DNA of 15,953 nucleotides, taken from the NCBI GenBank assembly GCA_016744555.1, contig JADGED010000029.1, forward strand, positions 1,206 to 17,158, written 5' to 3'. Below the pieces are notes generated by a model. It saw only the letters and a program-made list of their open reading frames with translations, was not told the origin of the DNA and did not search any database. The translations under genes were made by a program, and so were the position numbers. Position 1 is the stretch's first letter. Every line of letters starts with the position of its first letter. Source of the DNA: Desulfuromonadaceae bacterium (GTDB lineage Bacteria > Desulfobacterota > Desulfuromonadia > Desulfuromonadales > Geopsychrobacteraceae). This document shows, one piece after another, positions 1-7,513 of this stretch.

Positions 1-1650
1 GAGCAGATTTTGGCCCAAACTGCCGAAAAACGGACGGCGGCATTTCGTATTTTGCGAGCAATCCGCGATAATCAATTTGCCCAGAATGTTGGCCAATATT
101 TTGTCGATGCCAAGGTTCCAACCGGACAAACTAATGTCTATAAGGTGGAGCTGGTAAAAAATTATAAAGTTGTTACCGAGCAAACAATTACCATTAGCGA
201 CCAAGCTGTTAGTAGTAACCAAGTCTTTTCCCTGCAGGCGACAAGTTCAACGGTGGGGGTAAGTCTTAATTGGGGCAGTGGTAATAGCTACGCATTCTAT
301 AATCTCTACCGCAAAAAAAACGGGGAGGATGAGTTTACTCTTCTGAATCGAAACCCCATCTATCGTGCCGCCCCATCCGTAAAAGCGGTGGTTGCGCCAT
401 ATGAAGATAATTCCCTGAAAAAGGGGGAGACGGCTAGTTATTATCTGACCAAGTTTGACATGTTTGGGGCCGAAGGTGAGCCCTCGACTATTGTCGTTGG
501 TGAACGATTGGTAGATAATAAGCCCGCTGTTGTACATGGCCTATTTGTTAAAAATCGTGCCGATAATATTTTCTTGCGCTGGCAAAAAGTTGCTGACGTT
601 GACGGTTATAATGTCTATCGAAGCTTGCGTTACAATGGTGGTTATCAGAAAATAAATGCAAAACTTATTAGTGATGAGGCTTTTTTTGATCGCGACTTTA
701 AGGCAGAGCAGAACTACTACTATTATGTCACTGCGGTAAACAAGTATGGTGAGTCCTACGCCTCAACCAAAATGCTCGCTTATGTCCGGGATGTAAGACC
801 ACCAGCGTTTCCGCAAAACCTGAAGGCGCAAGTTAAAGCGGGAGAGGCTCAACTGAGCTGGCAGAAAGTCACAGCTGCTGACCTTCTCGGCTACCGGGTT
901 TACATGAGCATGGATAAGGATGCCGAAGCTTGGAGTTTGGTGAATAAAGATGCAATTAGCGCAACCAGCTATGTCCATCAGCGTGCAGAAACCTTAAGCC
1001 GCTTTGTCTACTATTATCGGGTCGTTGCCGTTGACACCGCCTTTAATGAAAGCGCCCCTTCAAATATTGTTGTGGTGCAACTGCCTGATGTGACGCCCCC
1101 CAAGCAACCGGTTATAAAGCGTTATAGCGCCTATCCAGGCAAGGTTGAACTGCTGTGGAATAGTGTCTCGGTTTACGATTTTTCCCACTACAATGTCTAT
1201 CGTCAGCAGGGTGATGATCTTGTGTTGCTGAATAAAGAGCCTATTGCTACCACAAGATTTTTCGATACCGCCCCCTTAGACGGGGAGAATGAATATGTGA
1301 TTACCTGTGTCGATAAGGCCGGTAATGAATCGTCGAAAAAATCGGTAATCACGGTTAGCAGCGCAGATATTAAGCCGGTAGCGATAACCGATTTTACCGT
1401 GCAGCGCACCAAAACCGGTGCCGAAATTAGTTTTGCCACCGCAGCCTCGGACTATAACGGCTTTGAAGTGTTCCGTAGCAGCGGTAGCGATACAAAGTTT
1501 TATAATGTCTCCAGTATGCAAAGCGGAACGACCTACACCGATAAGAATATCAGTGCCAATGTTGCTTATTTCTACATGGTAAAAGCTTACGATGCTGCCG
1601 GTAATGTTGGGGTGAGTAAAGTGGTGCAATTGGCACTAGTAGATAAATAG
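1..1650 (+). CDS. Fibronectin type III repeat protein, 5' end outside the window
   Basis: The reading frame is open to the left edge, so the gene starts upstream; the TTG at position 10 is unlikely to be the true start. About 549 residues are visible. They form about five beta-rich FN3-like repeats, at roughly residues 70-165, 175-262, 267-360, 365-455 and 458-547. Each has a Trp or Phe in an early strand (LSWQKV, LLWNSV, LRWQKV), a following YxVYR/YNVYR strand and a late YYYxVxAVD strand. Linkers such as DVRPPAFP and DVTPPKQP separate the repeats. Such repeats normally mediate protein or carbohydrate contacts at the cell surface or in the periplasm. No signal peptide, lipobox or enzyme domain can be seen because the N-terminus is missing. 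The call of FN3 repeats is firm; ligand and location are unknown. A hairpin terminator follows immediately. Confidence 0.85.
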   Translation, partial: EQILAQTAEKRTAAFRILRAIRDNQFAQNVGQYFVDAKVPTGQTNVYKVELVKNYKVVTEQTITISDQAVSSNQVFSLQATSSTVGVSLNWGSGNSYAFYNLYRKKNGEDEFTLLNRNPIYRAAPSVKAVVAPYEDNSLKKGETASYYLTKFDMFGAEGEPSTIVVGERLVDNKPAVVHGLFVKNRADNIFLRWQKVADVDGYNVYRSLRYNGGYQKINAKLISDEAFFDRDFKAEQNYYYYVTAVNKYGESYASTKMLAYVRDVRPPAFPQNLKAQVKAGEAQLSWQKVTAADLLGYRVYMSMDKDAEAWSLVNKDAISATSYVHQRAETLSRFVYYYRVVAVDTAFNESAPSNIVVVQLPDVTPPKQPVIKRYSAYPGKVELLWNSVSVYDFSHYNVYRQQGDDLVLLNKEPIATTRFFDTAPLDGENEYVITCVDKAGNESSKKSVITVSSADIKPVAITDFTVQRTKTGAEISFATAASDYNGFEVFRSSGSDTKFYNVSSMQSGTTYTDKNISANVAYFYMVKAYDAAGNVGVSKVVQLALVDK

Positions 1651-1653
1651 GTT

Positions 1654-1676
1654 ACGGGCGGCAAGGTTGCCGCCGT
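1654..1676 (+). terminator. Hairpin terminator after the FN3 gene
   Basis: Four bases after the stop codon, GGCGGCA (1657-1663) and TGCCGCC (1668-1674) pair perfectly around a 4-nt AGGT loop. A-C/G-T closing pairs extend the stem to 1654-1676 with one bulged G. The tail GTGGTTATTATTGCTT is T-rich but has no uninterrupted T-run. It is probably an intrinsic terminator for the plus-strand gene and may also act as a barrier for the convergent HNH gene. Confidence 0.6.
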
Positions 1677-1681
1677 GGTTA

Positions 1682-1975
1682 TTATTGCTTCCCTAACCGC
1701 TGCAGGTATTCGTCCCACTCAATCGGCAGGAGGTTCTTTTTTTGGTTGTTGCAGTCCTTGCAAGCGGGGACGCAATTGCCTTTAGTTGAGCGCCCACCAC
1801 GGGCGACGGGTACTACGTGGTCAAGGGTAAGCTCTTTCGGTAGAACTGTTTTGCCACAGTAATGACAGAGCCCCTTGGCAATCTTGTTTTTCCACCAACC
1901 TTGCTTGCGTAATTGGCGGGCTTTCTCTCGTTCTTTGCGTATTGTCTGTTCATCAATTTCAATATGAAAATCCAT
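1682..1975 (-). CDS. Small HNH endonuclease family protein (97 aa)
   Basis: The protein has the compact zinc-finger HNH fold. A first CxxC (C37, C40; CHYC) precedes the catalytic-type LDHVVP segment (D52, H53). Then come GNC (N67) and a second CxxCN knuckle (C72, C75, N76; ACKDCNN). The cysteines should hold a structural zinc and His53 with the Asn residues a catalytic metal. The N-terminal 30 residues are basic and helical. The ATG at 1975 has an AGAGG ribosome binding site about 6 nt upstream. It stands alone, divergent from trkA and convergent with the FN3 gene, with no methyltransferase, intron or terminase gene nearby. That gives no support for a restriction, intron-homing or phage-packaging role. 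Family assignment is confident; the biological target is unknown. Confidence 0.88.
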   Translation of the reverse strand: MDFHIEIDEQTIRKEREKARQLRKQGWWKNKIAKGLCHYCGKTVLPKELTLDHVVPVARGGRSTKGNCVPACKDCNNQKKNLLPIEWDEYLQRLGKQ

Positions 1976-2091
1976 TGCTTACCTCTGTCCATAAGTTTAG
2001 ATGTTGGGGCTATTATTGCACAAATTATCGATATATGCGATGCTGCAAAATTCGTGTTTTGGGTACGATAAAAGCTGAAAGAGATAAATAT

Positions 2092-3444
2092 ATGAAAATT
2101 CTAGTGGTTGGTTCTGGTCAGGTGGGGTATTTCCTCTGTGACCGCTTGTCCCGCGAGGGGCATGAAGTAACCCTTATCGATCATGATGAAGCTGCGGTTG
2201 AGCAGGCTCAGGATCGTCTTAATGTTCTCGGTGTTGTCGGTAATGGTGCTAGTGCTGAAGTCCTTGAGCAGGCAGGGATCAGCAATGTCGATATTTTTAT
2301 CGCAGTAACCAATATGGACGAGGTTAATATACTCGCTTGTTTGCTAGCACGTGAATATAAAGTTAACGTGCTGATCGCAAGGACAAAGAGTATTGAATAT
2401 ACCTGCCAGAAAGCGATCTTGTCGAAAGAAAAACTTGGAATTGATCTTTTGATTAATCCTGAAGATGCTGTTGCTGAAGAACTTTCCAAGTTGGCGTGTA
2501 ATTCAAAAGCATTTGATGTCGCTGAGTTTGCCGATGGCAAAATTCTATTTCAGGGTTATCGGATTGAACCCGAAAGTCCCATTTGTAATCTAACCTTGGC
2601 CGAACTTGGCGAATTGCGTGGCATGTACAGGTTTGTGGTTGTTGCTATCAGTCGAGGGAACACTACAATTATTCCTCACGGTGACGATACTGTGCAGGCA
2701 GGCGATCGAATTTATATATTTGCTCCCCAACAAGAGCTTCCTGCAATTAATTATCTACTGAAGGCAGAACAAATAGAGAAAAAACCTACCCATAGAGCTT
2801 TTGTTTTGGGTGGGAGTCGGATTGGTCTGCAGGTAGCCCAAAACCTAGAGAAGCTTCACTTTCATACTAAACTGGTCGAAAAAGATGAAGCTAGGTGTTA
2901 TAAACTTGCCGAATTGCTTAACAAAACGGTGGTGCTAAATGCAGAAGGGCTTGATGTCCGTACCTTGGTAGATGAGGGTTTGACTGAAGCAGATGTTTTT
3001 GTAGCGGTCACCGAAAATGATCAAACTAATATTTTGACATGCCTGCTTGCTAAACAGCACAATGTTCGTCGTACTCTGGCATTAGTGAGTCAACCGGAAT
3101 TGATTGGATTGGCATCAGAGTTAGGGATTGACGCTTGTATCTCACCGCGATTAGCAGCGGCAGGAACTATTTTGAAATTTGTTCGGCGTGGTGAAATTAT
3201 CTCTTTGACTGCAGTTGAAGATAGCAACTCAGAGGTGTTGGAACTTATTGTCAGCAAGGATTGTGGCTTGCTGGCGACTCCGCTAAAACAATTGCATTTT
3301 CCCCGTGGCGCAATTATTGGGGCAATTGTCCGTGGTAATGAATATGAAATTCCTACCGGTGAAAGTGTGCTTGCCGCAGGGGATCGGGTCGTCGTGTTCT
3401 CATTGCCAGAAGCACTACAGAAGGTGGAAAGGTTTTTTGCCTGA
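2092..3444 (+). CDS. trkA: Trk K+ uptake system regulatory subunit TrkA
   Basis: This is the cytoplasmic nucleotide-sensing subunit that gates the TrkH channel. The 450-aa length fits the two-lobed TrkA family (about 450-460). Lobe one has a Rossmann RCK_N domain (about 1-125) with GSGQVG (7-12) and the ribose-binding acid D30 at the end of strand 2, then RCK_C (about 140-220). Lobe two repeats the order: RCK_N (about 232-350) beginning FVLGGSRIGLQVA, then RCK_C (about 370-450). NAD(H) or ATP binding is expected from the family. The frame is open 50 codons further upstream, but the ATG at 2092 is chosen because MKILVVGSGQVG is the standard N-terminus. Its AGAGA ribosome binding site is weak. 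The stop codon abuts the trkH start, so both proteins are probably made from one mRNA. Confidence 0.95.
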   Translation: MKILVVGSGQVGYFLCDRLSREGHEVTLIDHDEAAVEQAQDRLNVLGVVGNGASAEVLEQAGISNVDIFIAVTNMDEVNILACLLAREYKVNVLIARTKSIEYTCQKAILSKEKLGIDLLINPEDAVAEELSKLACNSKAFDVAEFADGKILFQGYRIEPESPICNLTLAELGELRGMYRFVVVAISRGNTTIIPHGDDTVQAGDRIYIFAPQQELPAINYLLKAEQIEKKPTHRAFVLGGSRIGLQVAQNLEKLHFHTKLVEKDEARCYKLAELLNKTVVLNAEGLDVRTLVDEGLTEADVFVAVTENDQTNILTCLLAKQHNVRRTLALVSQPELIGLASELGIDACISPRLAAAGTILKFVRRGEIISLTAVEDSNSEVLELIVSKDCGLLATPLKQLHFPRGAIIGAIVRGNEYEIPTGESVLAAGDRVVVFSLPEALQKVERFFA

Positions 3445-4890
3445 ATGAATCTTATCCTAACCTTGCGTATTCTCGGTGCGTTGCTGCTATTTTTGGGTGG
3501 CTCACTGTTTGCGCCAATACCTTTTTCAATTTACTACCATGACGGGGTGTGGCAAGCGTTCTTCTATTCTGCACTGATCTGTTTTGTCGTTGGCGGTATC
3601 TTATATCGATATTGTAAAAGTCCCACCGAATTAACGGTACGTGAAGGGTTTGCAGTCGTAACTTTTGGTTGGACGGTGTTTGCCATTTTTGGGGCGTTAC
3701 CCTACCTTTTTTCCGGTGCCATTGCCTCTCCTTTAGACGCAATTTTTGAAACTATGAGTGGTTTTACCACCACCGGATCTACTATTTTAACCGAAATAGA
3801 AACCCTGCCGCAAAGCTTGCTGTTTTGGCGTTCACTTACCCATTGGCTTGGCGGCATGGGGATAATTGTCCTCTCGCTGGCGATTTTGCCGATGTTGGGT
3901 GTCGGTGGTATGCAGTTATTTAAAGCCGAGGTTCCGGGGCCAACTGCCGACCGCTTAAAACCTCGGATTCAAGATACCGCTAAAATGTTGTGGGGCGTTT
4001 ACTTTTTATTGACCATGGTTGAGACCTTGCTGCTGATGTTAGGTGGGATGACATTTTTTGATGCCCTCTGTCACTCCTTTGCTACTTTGGCAACTGGTGG
4101 TTTCTCTACTAAAAACGCTTCAATCGCTGCCTACGACAGTAGCTATATTGACGGAGTGATTACCCTGTTTATGATTCTTGCCGGAATCAACTTTGCCCTC
4201 CATTTTCAGTTGCTACGGGGGCGGTTTAGAGACTTCTTTCGGAGTGAAGAGTTGCGGGTCTATTTGGGGATTATTTTCCTAGCAACTGCAGTAATTATGA
4301 TTTGTAACTGGTCGGGGGGGATTTATTCCCACTTTTTTGAAAATCTACGTTACTCGATCTTTCAGGTCTCCTCGATTATTACGACGACCGGATTTGCAAC
4401 TGCAGATTACGAATACTGGATGGTGTTGCCACAGTATATTTTGCTGTTGTTGATGTTTGTCGGTGGCTGCGCCGGGTCGACCGGTGGTGGCATGAAGGTG
4501 GCAAGAATCTTACTTCTTTTCAAACATGCGCAAGTACAGGTGTTTCGTTTGATTCACCCACGGGCAATTCGCCTAGTAAAATTGGGAAACCGACCTGTAG
4601 ATAAAGAGGTATTACAATCTATTCTTGGTTTCTTTGCACTATTTATCGGTATTTTTGTTATTGGATCTCTGTTGATGGCGGCAAGTGGGATGGATGTAGT
4701 TTCTGCTAGTGCCGCAGTGGTTGCATGTTTAGCGAACATTGGTCCTGGCCTTGGAACCGTTGGACCGGTAGATAATTTTGCCCATGTTCCTGCTTTTGGT
4801 AAATCTGTTCTTATTGTTTGTATGCTAATGGGTAGGTTGGAAGTATTTACTGTTCTCGTTTTGTTTTTCCCGTCCTTCTGGCGTAAGTAA
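3445..4890 (+). CDS. trkH: Trk K+ transporter membrane subunit TrkH
   Basis: This is the inner-membrane potassium-translocating subunit of the SKT (TrkH/KtrB) superfamily, partner of the TrkA encoded just before it. The 481-aa protein is hydrophobic throughout. It shows the four pore-loop repeats of this fold: MSGFTTTGSTIL (about 104-115), FATLATGGFSTKN (about 212-224), IITTTGFAT (about 311-319) and CLANIGPGLGTVGP near 428-441. Each carries the selectivity-filter glycine. The acidic-Gly-Gly segment GGCAGSTGGGMKV (about 341-353) corresponds to the region that forms the intramembrane gating loop in characterised TrkH. The ATG directly follows the trkA TGA, which suggests translational coupling. 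An AAGG lies about 12 nt upstream, rather far for an independent ribosome binding site. Confidence 0.95.
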   Translation: MNLILTLRILGALLLFLGGSLFAPIPFSIYYHDGVWQAFFYSALICFVVGGILYRYCKSPTELTVREGFAVVTFGWTVFAIFGALPYLFSGAIASPLDAIFETMSGFTTTGSTILTEIETLPQSLLFWRSLTHWLGGMGIIVLSLAILPMLGVGGMQLFKAEVPGPTADRLKPRIQDTAKMLWGVYFLLTMVETLLLMLGGMTFFDALCHSFATLATGGFSTKNASIAAYDSSYIDGVITLFMILAGINFALHFQLLRGRFRDFFRSEELRVYLGIIFLATAVIMICNWSGGIYSHFFENLRYSIFQVSSIITTTGFATADYEYWMVLPQYILLLLMFVGGCAGSTGGGMKVARILLLFKHAQVQVFRLIHPRAIRLVKLGNRPVDKEVLQSILGFFALFIGIFVIGSLLMAASGMDVVSASAAVVACLANIGPGLGTVGPVDNFAHVPAFGKSVLIVCMLMGRLEVFTVLVLFFPSFWRK

Positions 4891-4954
4891 AATATTGTAC
4901 AGAAGCAATTCGTGTCCCCTTGTTCAAAAATAACTTCATGGCTATAAATAGCGA

Positions 4955-5010
4955 AATCCCCCATCGCCCTGTAGGCGATGGGGGATTCCCCCCTCCGAAA
5001 CCAATCCCCC
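4955..5010. terminator. GC-rich hairpin cluster between convergent trkH and pgeF
   Basis: The main hairpin is a perfect 14-bp stem (4955-4968 with 4974-4987) with a 5-nt CTGTA loop. The core is CCCCCATCGCC/GGCGATGGGGG. Its right arm GGGGGATT (4980-4987) can pair instead with AATCCCCC (5003-5010), so two mutually exclusive hairpins exist. A small palindrome, GCTAT-AA-ATAGC, lies at 4941-4952. Neither strand has a long T-run after the stem, so it is not a textbook intrinsic terminator. Its place between two convergent genes makes bidirectional termination or mRNA 3'-end protection the likeliest role. A REP-like or mobile-element remnant is also possible. Confidence 0.5.
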
Positions 5011-5105
5011 AAACTGGTGATTCTTAAAATCGTAAGTGGAGTATAGCTAGTGTTTCTTACAAAAATCTGAAAATTAAAACAAAAATACTAAAATAGCGAA
5101 AAAAA

Positions 5106-5897
5106 CTAATTTATTTGTATGAAGCCTATCTGTCGACCGGTTAATCCATCATCACGCCGATGGGAGAAAAATAGTTCTGGCGTACAGCAGGTACATTGTT
5201 CTGCAATTTCAATGTTTTGTGGTTTGATTCCCGCCTGTTCCAATTGCAGTTGGCAGCTTAGAGGTAAATCCAGTTGCCAATGGCCCAAGCTAGTTTCTTT
5301 GGAAATTTCACTCCAGAAACCACTTCCTTGTTTGAATTCTGCCCGAACTGGGCGATCAACTTCGTAATTGTGGGCGCCAATACCAGGCCCTACGGCGGCA
5401 GAAAGGTCTGCAGCGTTACAGTTGAAGTGGGTCGTAATTGCATTAATTACTTTGCCGATAAGTCCATTTGCTGCTCCGCGCCAACCCGCATGGATTACAG
5501 CTGCAATCTTATTTTTTTGGTGCCAAATTATGATTGGAAAACAATCTGCGGTTAGAATGCCAACCATGATTTCTGGTTGATTGGTTATAATCGCATCAGC
5601 TTCTACGGAAAGAAAATGGCTGAGATCAGGGTTCTCTTCATCGATAAGTAGGATGCTGTCGCCATGGGTTTGTTTAACGGTTAATAGTTGATTCGGCACC
5701 AAGTCAAACGTGCGAGCAAAAGATGCTCGATTGCCCTCGATGTTTGCGACATTATCTGCAGTGTTAAGACCAAGGTTTAAAGAGTTGTATGGGGGGCGGC
5801 TGACGCCGCCGTTTCTGGTACTGAAGCCTGCGACTAGGTGGTCTGGTAGTTTTGTTGGTTGTAAAAAAGAAATTTTATTTTTGCGTACGAGTTTCAT
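5106..5897 (-). CDS. pgeF: Peptidoglycan editing factor PgeF (YfiH/LACC1 multicopper-oxidase-like family)
   Basis: Members of this family (COG1496; older names YfiH or 'polyphenol oxidase', DUF152) are linked to removing wrongly incorporated amino acids from cell-wall precursors. They also show purine nucleoside-processing activity. The 263-aa protein has the family signature in order: FSTRNGGVS (25-33), QTHGD with H78, ADAI (100-103), LTADCFP with C119, VIHAGWRG with H136, AVGPGIG, the CTCC cysteines and FFSHRRD near the C-terminus. H78, C119 and H136 form the conserved metal-binding triad. The ATG at 5897 has GGAG 7 nt upstream. A terminator separates it from rluD upstream, so it probably has its own promoter or receives only read-through. 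It is convergent with trkH. Confidence 0.93.
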   Translation of the reverse strand: MKLVRKNKISFLQPTKLPDHLVAGFSTRNGGVSRPPYNSLNLGLNTADNVANIEGNRASFARTFDLVPNQLLTVKQTHGDSILLIDEENPDLSHFLSVEADAIITNQPEIMVGILTADCFPIIIWHQKNKIAAVIHAGWRGAANGLIGKVINAITTHFNCNAADLSAAVGPGIGAHNYEVDRPVRAEFKQGSGFWSEISKETSLGHWQLDLPLSCQLQLEQAGIKPQNIEIAEQCTCCTPELFFSHRRDDGLTGRQIGFIQIN

Positions 5898-5963
5898 TGA
5901 GTCTCCAGTTTGTGCGTTTTGATCGTATTGTTGAATTGGATAGCTTAATATTATGCTGATTTT

Positions 5964-5986
5964 AAAGCAAAAGGCTGTGATCAGCC
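5964..5986 (-). terminator. Intrinsic terminator downstream of rluD
   Basis: Read on the minus strand, GGCTG-ATCA-CAGCC (5986 to 5973) forms a 5-bp, 4-nt-loop hairpin. It is followed at once by TTTTGCTTT (5972-5964). It begins about 10 nt after the rluD stop codon. The stem is short but the U-rich tail fits, so most transcripts of the upstream pair probably end here. Confidence 0.65.
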
Positions 5987-5996
5987 AGCTAAATTA

Positions 5997-6989
5997 TTAT
6001 AATGAATTGTTGAGCGTCGCCATTTCTTCGGCGGTTTGCTCTAAATGGTTGATGATGTTTTGAAATGTTTCCGGAGCGGGACTGGAAAATTGCAGATATT
6101 CTCCAGTGCTGGGGTGGATAAAACCTAACAGTTGCGCATGCAACGCTTGCCCTAAAAGTTGATCGATTAATTTTCGTAACTTCATGTCTTTGATGGCGAT
6201 GGTTCTTGAACGGTTGCCATATAGTGGGTCGCCGATTAGGGGGTAATTCTTCTCGGCGAAATGCACCCTAATTTGATGGGTACGACCGGTTTCAAGTTGT
6301 AATTCAATCAAGCTAAGGCGGTTGCAGTTATATTGCTTTAGGGTTTTCCAGTGGGTAACTGCACTTTTACTTTTTTTTGCTTTTCCGCTCATTTTTTTTC
6401 TCTGGGTTGGGTGGCGACCAATTGCCTGATCGACAGTTCCTTTCGTTTGGGGCAGAGTCCCATGAACTAGTGCCAGGTAGCGTCGATTGACCGAGTGGGC
6501 TTTGAATTGAGCGGCTAAATGTTGATGACTTTGATCATTCTTGCTGACGACCAGAACTCCAGAGGTATCTTTGTCGATTCGATGGACAATTCCAGGACGC
6601 AATTCTCCACCAATACCGGCAAGGTCGGTGCAGTGATGGAGCAGGGCGTTAACTAAGGTTCCCCCATGGTGTCCCGCAGCTGGGTGAACAACCATGCCGG
6701 CAGCTTTATTGACGACAATTAGATCTTGGTCTTCATACAGGATATCGAGGGGGATGTCTTCTGGCAGGGCTTCAATTGGTTCTGGTTCAGGGAGGATGAT
6801 ATCAATGATTTCTCCCCCTTTAAGCTTGTAGCTGGCTTTCGTGCTGCTGCCATTTAGAGTGATTTTACCGTTATCAATTAACTTTTTTAGTTGTGAGCGG
6901 CTTAGCTCTGGTAGCGATTCTGCGATAAATGTATCGAGTCGCATAGCCGCACGGTCATCCGGGAACAACAGTTGTTGGGTAAGTTGCAT
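5997..6989 (-). CDS. rluD: 23S rRNA pseudouridine synthase, RluD type
   Basis: The protein converts uridines in 23S rRNA to pseudouridine; E. coli RluD acts on helix 69 in the ribosome's decoding bridge. The 330-aa protein has an S4 RNA-binding domain at about residues 17-65 (RLDTFIAE...LSRSQLKKLIDNGKITLNG, shown in parts). The RluA-family catalytic domain follows, with GMVVHPAAGH (98-107) and HRIDKDTSG, giving catalytic D139. Further motifs are YLALVHG, ETGRTHQIRVH and GDPLYG, then ALHAQLLGF toward the end. Length and domain order match RluD rather than RluA (shorter, no S4). RluC cannot be fully excluded from sequence alone. The ATG immediately follows the stop codon of the upstream 89-aa gene and has only a weak ribosome binding site, so coupling to that gene is likely. 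Confidence 0.92.
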   Translation of the reverse strand: MQLTQQLLFPDDRAAMRLDTFIAESLPELSRSQLKKLIDNGKITLNGSSTKASYKLKGGEIIDIILPEPEPIEALPEDIPLDILYEDQDLIVVNKAAGMVVHPAAGHHGGTLVNALLHHCTDLAGIGGELRPGIVHRIDKDTSGVLVVSKNDQSHQHLAAQFKAHSVNRRYLALVHGTLPQTKGTVDQAIGRHPTQRKKMSGKAKKSKSAVTHWKTLKQYNCNRLSLIELQLETGRTHQIRVHFAEKNYPLIGDPLYGNRSRTIAIKDMKLRKLIDQLLGQALHAQLLGFIHPSTGEYLQFSSPAPETFQNIINHLEQTAEEMATLNNSL

Positions 6990-7259
6990 TTACCAGATCT
7001 GGCTTTCGATTTTTCCTGCTTGCTTAATCATGACATCCACAATAGCGCGCTCATAAAGGTGCTCACGGTTTTGCATTTCCGGGGAAACTCTGGAAAAAAA
7101 GTGCTCACGCCCTTCTTCTAATTCTTCGTCCATTAACTCAAAGATACTATCGCCTTTGATACCTTCAGACACTTTGTCCTGATTGTATAGAGCAATGTCA
7201 GATACAATCGCTCTAGCTAGACGGAACGCTAAATCGGGGTTTTCTACCATTCTTGCCAT
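6990..7259 (-). CDS. Conserved-looking protein of unknown function (89 aa), co-transcribed with rluD
   Basis: I do not recognise a named domain. The product is a small, soluble, probably all-helical and mostly acidic protein (segments LAFRLARAIVSDIALYN and DEELEEGREHF; YERAIVDVMIKQ near the end). It has no cysteine pair, signal peptide or membrane segment. The start at 7259 is chosen over the ATG at 7274 because CCTCC at 7268-7272 (GGAGG on the coding strand) sits exactly 8 nt before it. The upstream ATG lies inside that ribosome binding site region. Its TAA abuts the rluD ATG, and a promoter is visible upstream, so it leads a two-gene operon with rluD. A ribosome- or RNA-related role is only a guess from this linkage. 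Confidence 0.8.
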   Translation of the reverse strand: MARMVENPDLAFRLARAIVSDIALYNQDKVSEGIKGDSIFELMDEELEEGREHFFSRVSPEMQNREHLYERAIVDVMIKQAGKIESQIW

Positions 7260-7316
7260 AGCGCTAGCCTCCAACTTTCTTATAGGATAAGTAAAATAAT
7301 AGTTTCGTAAAATTTA

Positions 7317-7345
7317 ATTTTATTAATTATTGTTGTTATTTGCAA
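7317..7345 (-). promoter_or_regulatory. Sigma70-like promoter for the 89-aa gene and rluD
   Basis: On the minus strand, TTGCAA (7345-7340; 4/6 to TTGACA) and TAAAAT (7322-7317; 5/6 to TATAAT) are separated by exactly 17 bp in an A+T-rich stretch. Transcription would start near 7310, giving a leader of about 50 nt before the ATG at 7259. Confidence 0.55.
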
Positions 7346-7513
7346 GTTAAAATCGCATTGGAGGTTAAAAAGTTTCTCTTTTATTGTTGTCTATTAATTA
7401 TAGAGCATGTTAATGTAAGGGGAGTTATCAGTTGTAGGGTGCAAAACTCGGGCGGTAATGTTTCTGTAAATATCTTTTATTTTACCTTTAATGAAATCTG
7501 CATGGTGGCTTAA

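Noticed and set aside
4554..5012. A 152-codon open frame on the minus strand overlapping the end of trkH
   Set aside because: It is antisense to well-conserved TrkH codons, runs through the hairpin cluster, shows no protein family likeness and has no ribosome binding site.
5119..5580. Several plus-strand open frames across pgeF
   Set aside because: They are antisense to the conserved PgeF motifs and have no recognisable domains.
7439..7513. A short plus-strand frame (GTG start, ending in TAA just before the PAS gene) as a possible leader peptide
   Set aside because: No ribosome binding site at a good distance and no regulatory amino-acid run; too short to support.
7260..7513. Riboswitch or small RNA in the gap between the 89-aa gene and the PAS gene
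   Set aside because: I looked for known aptamer cores (for example the cyclic-di-GMP GEMM motif) and stable stems and found none; only a minus-strand promoter is supported.
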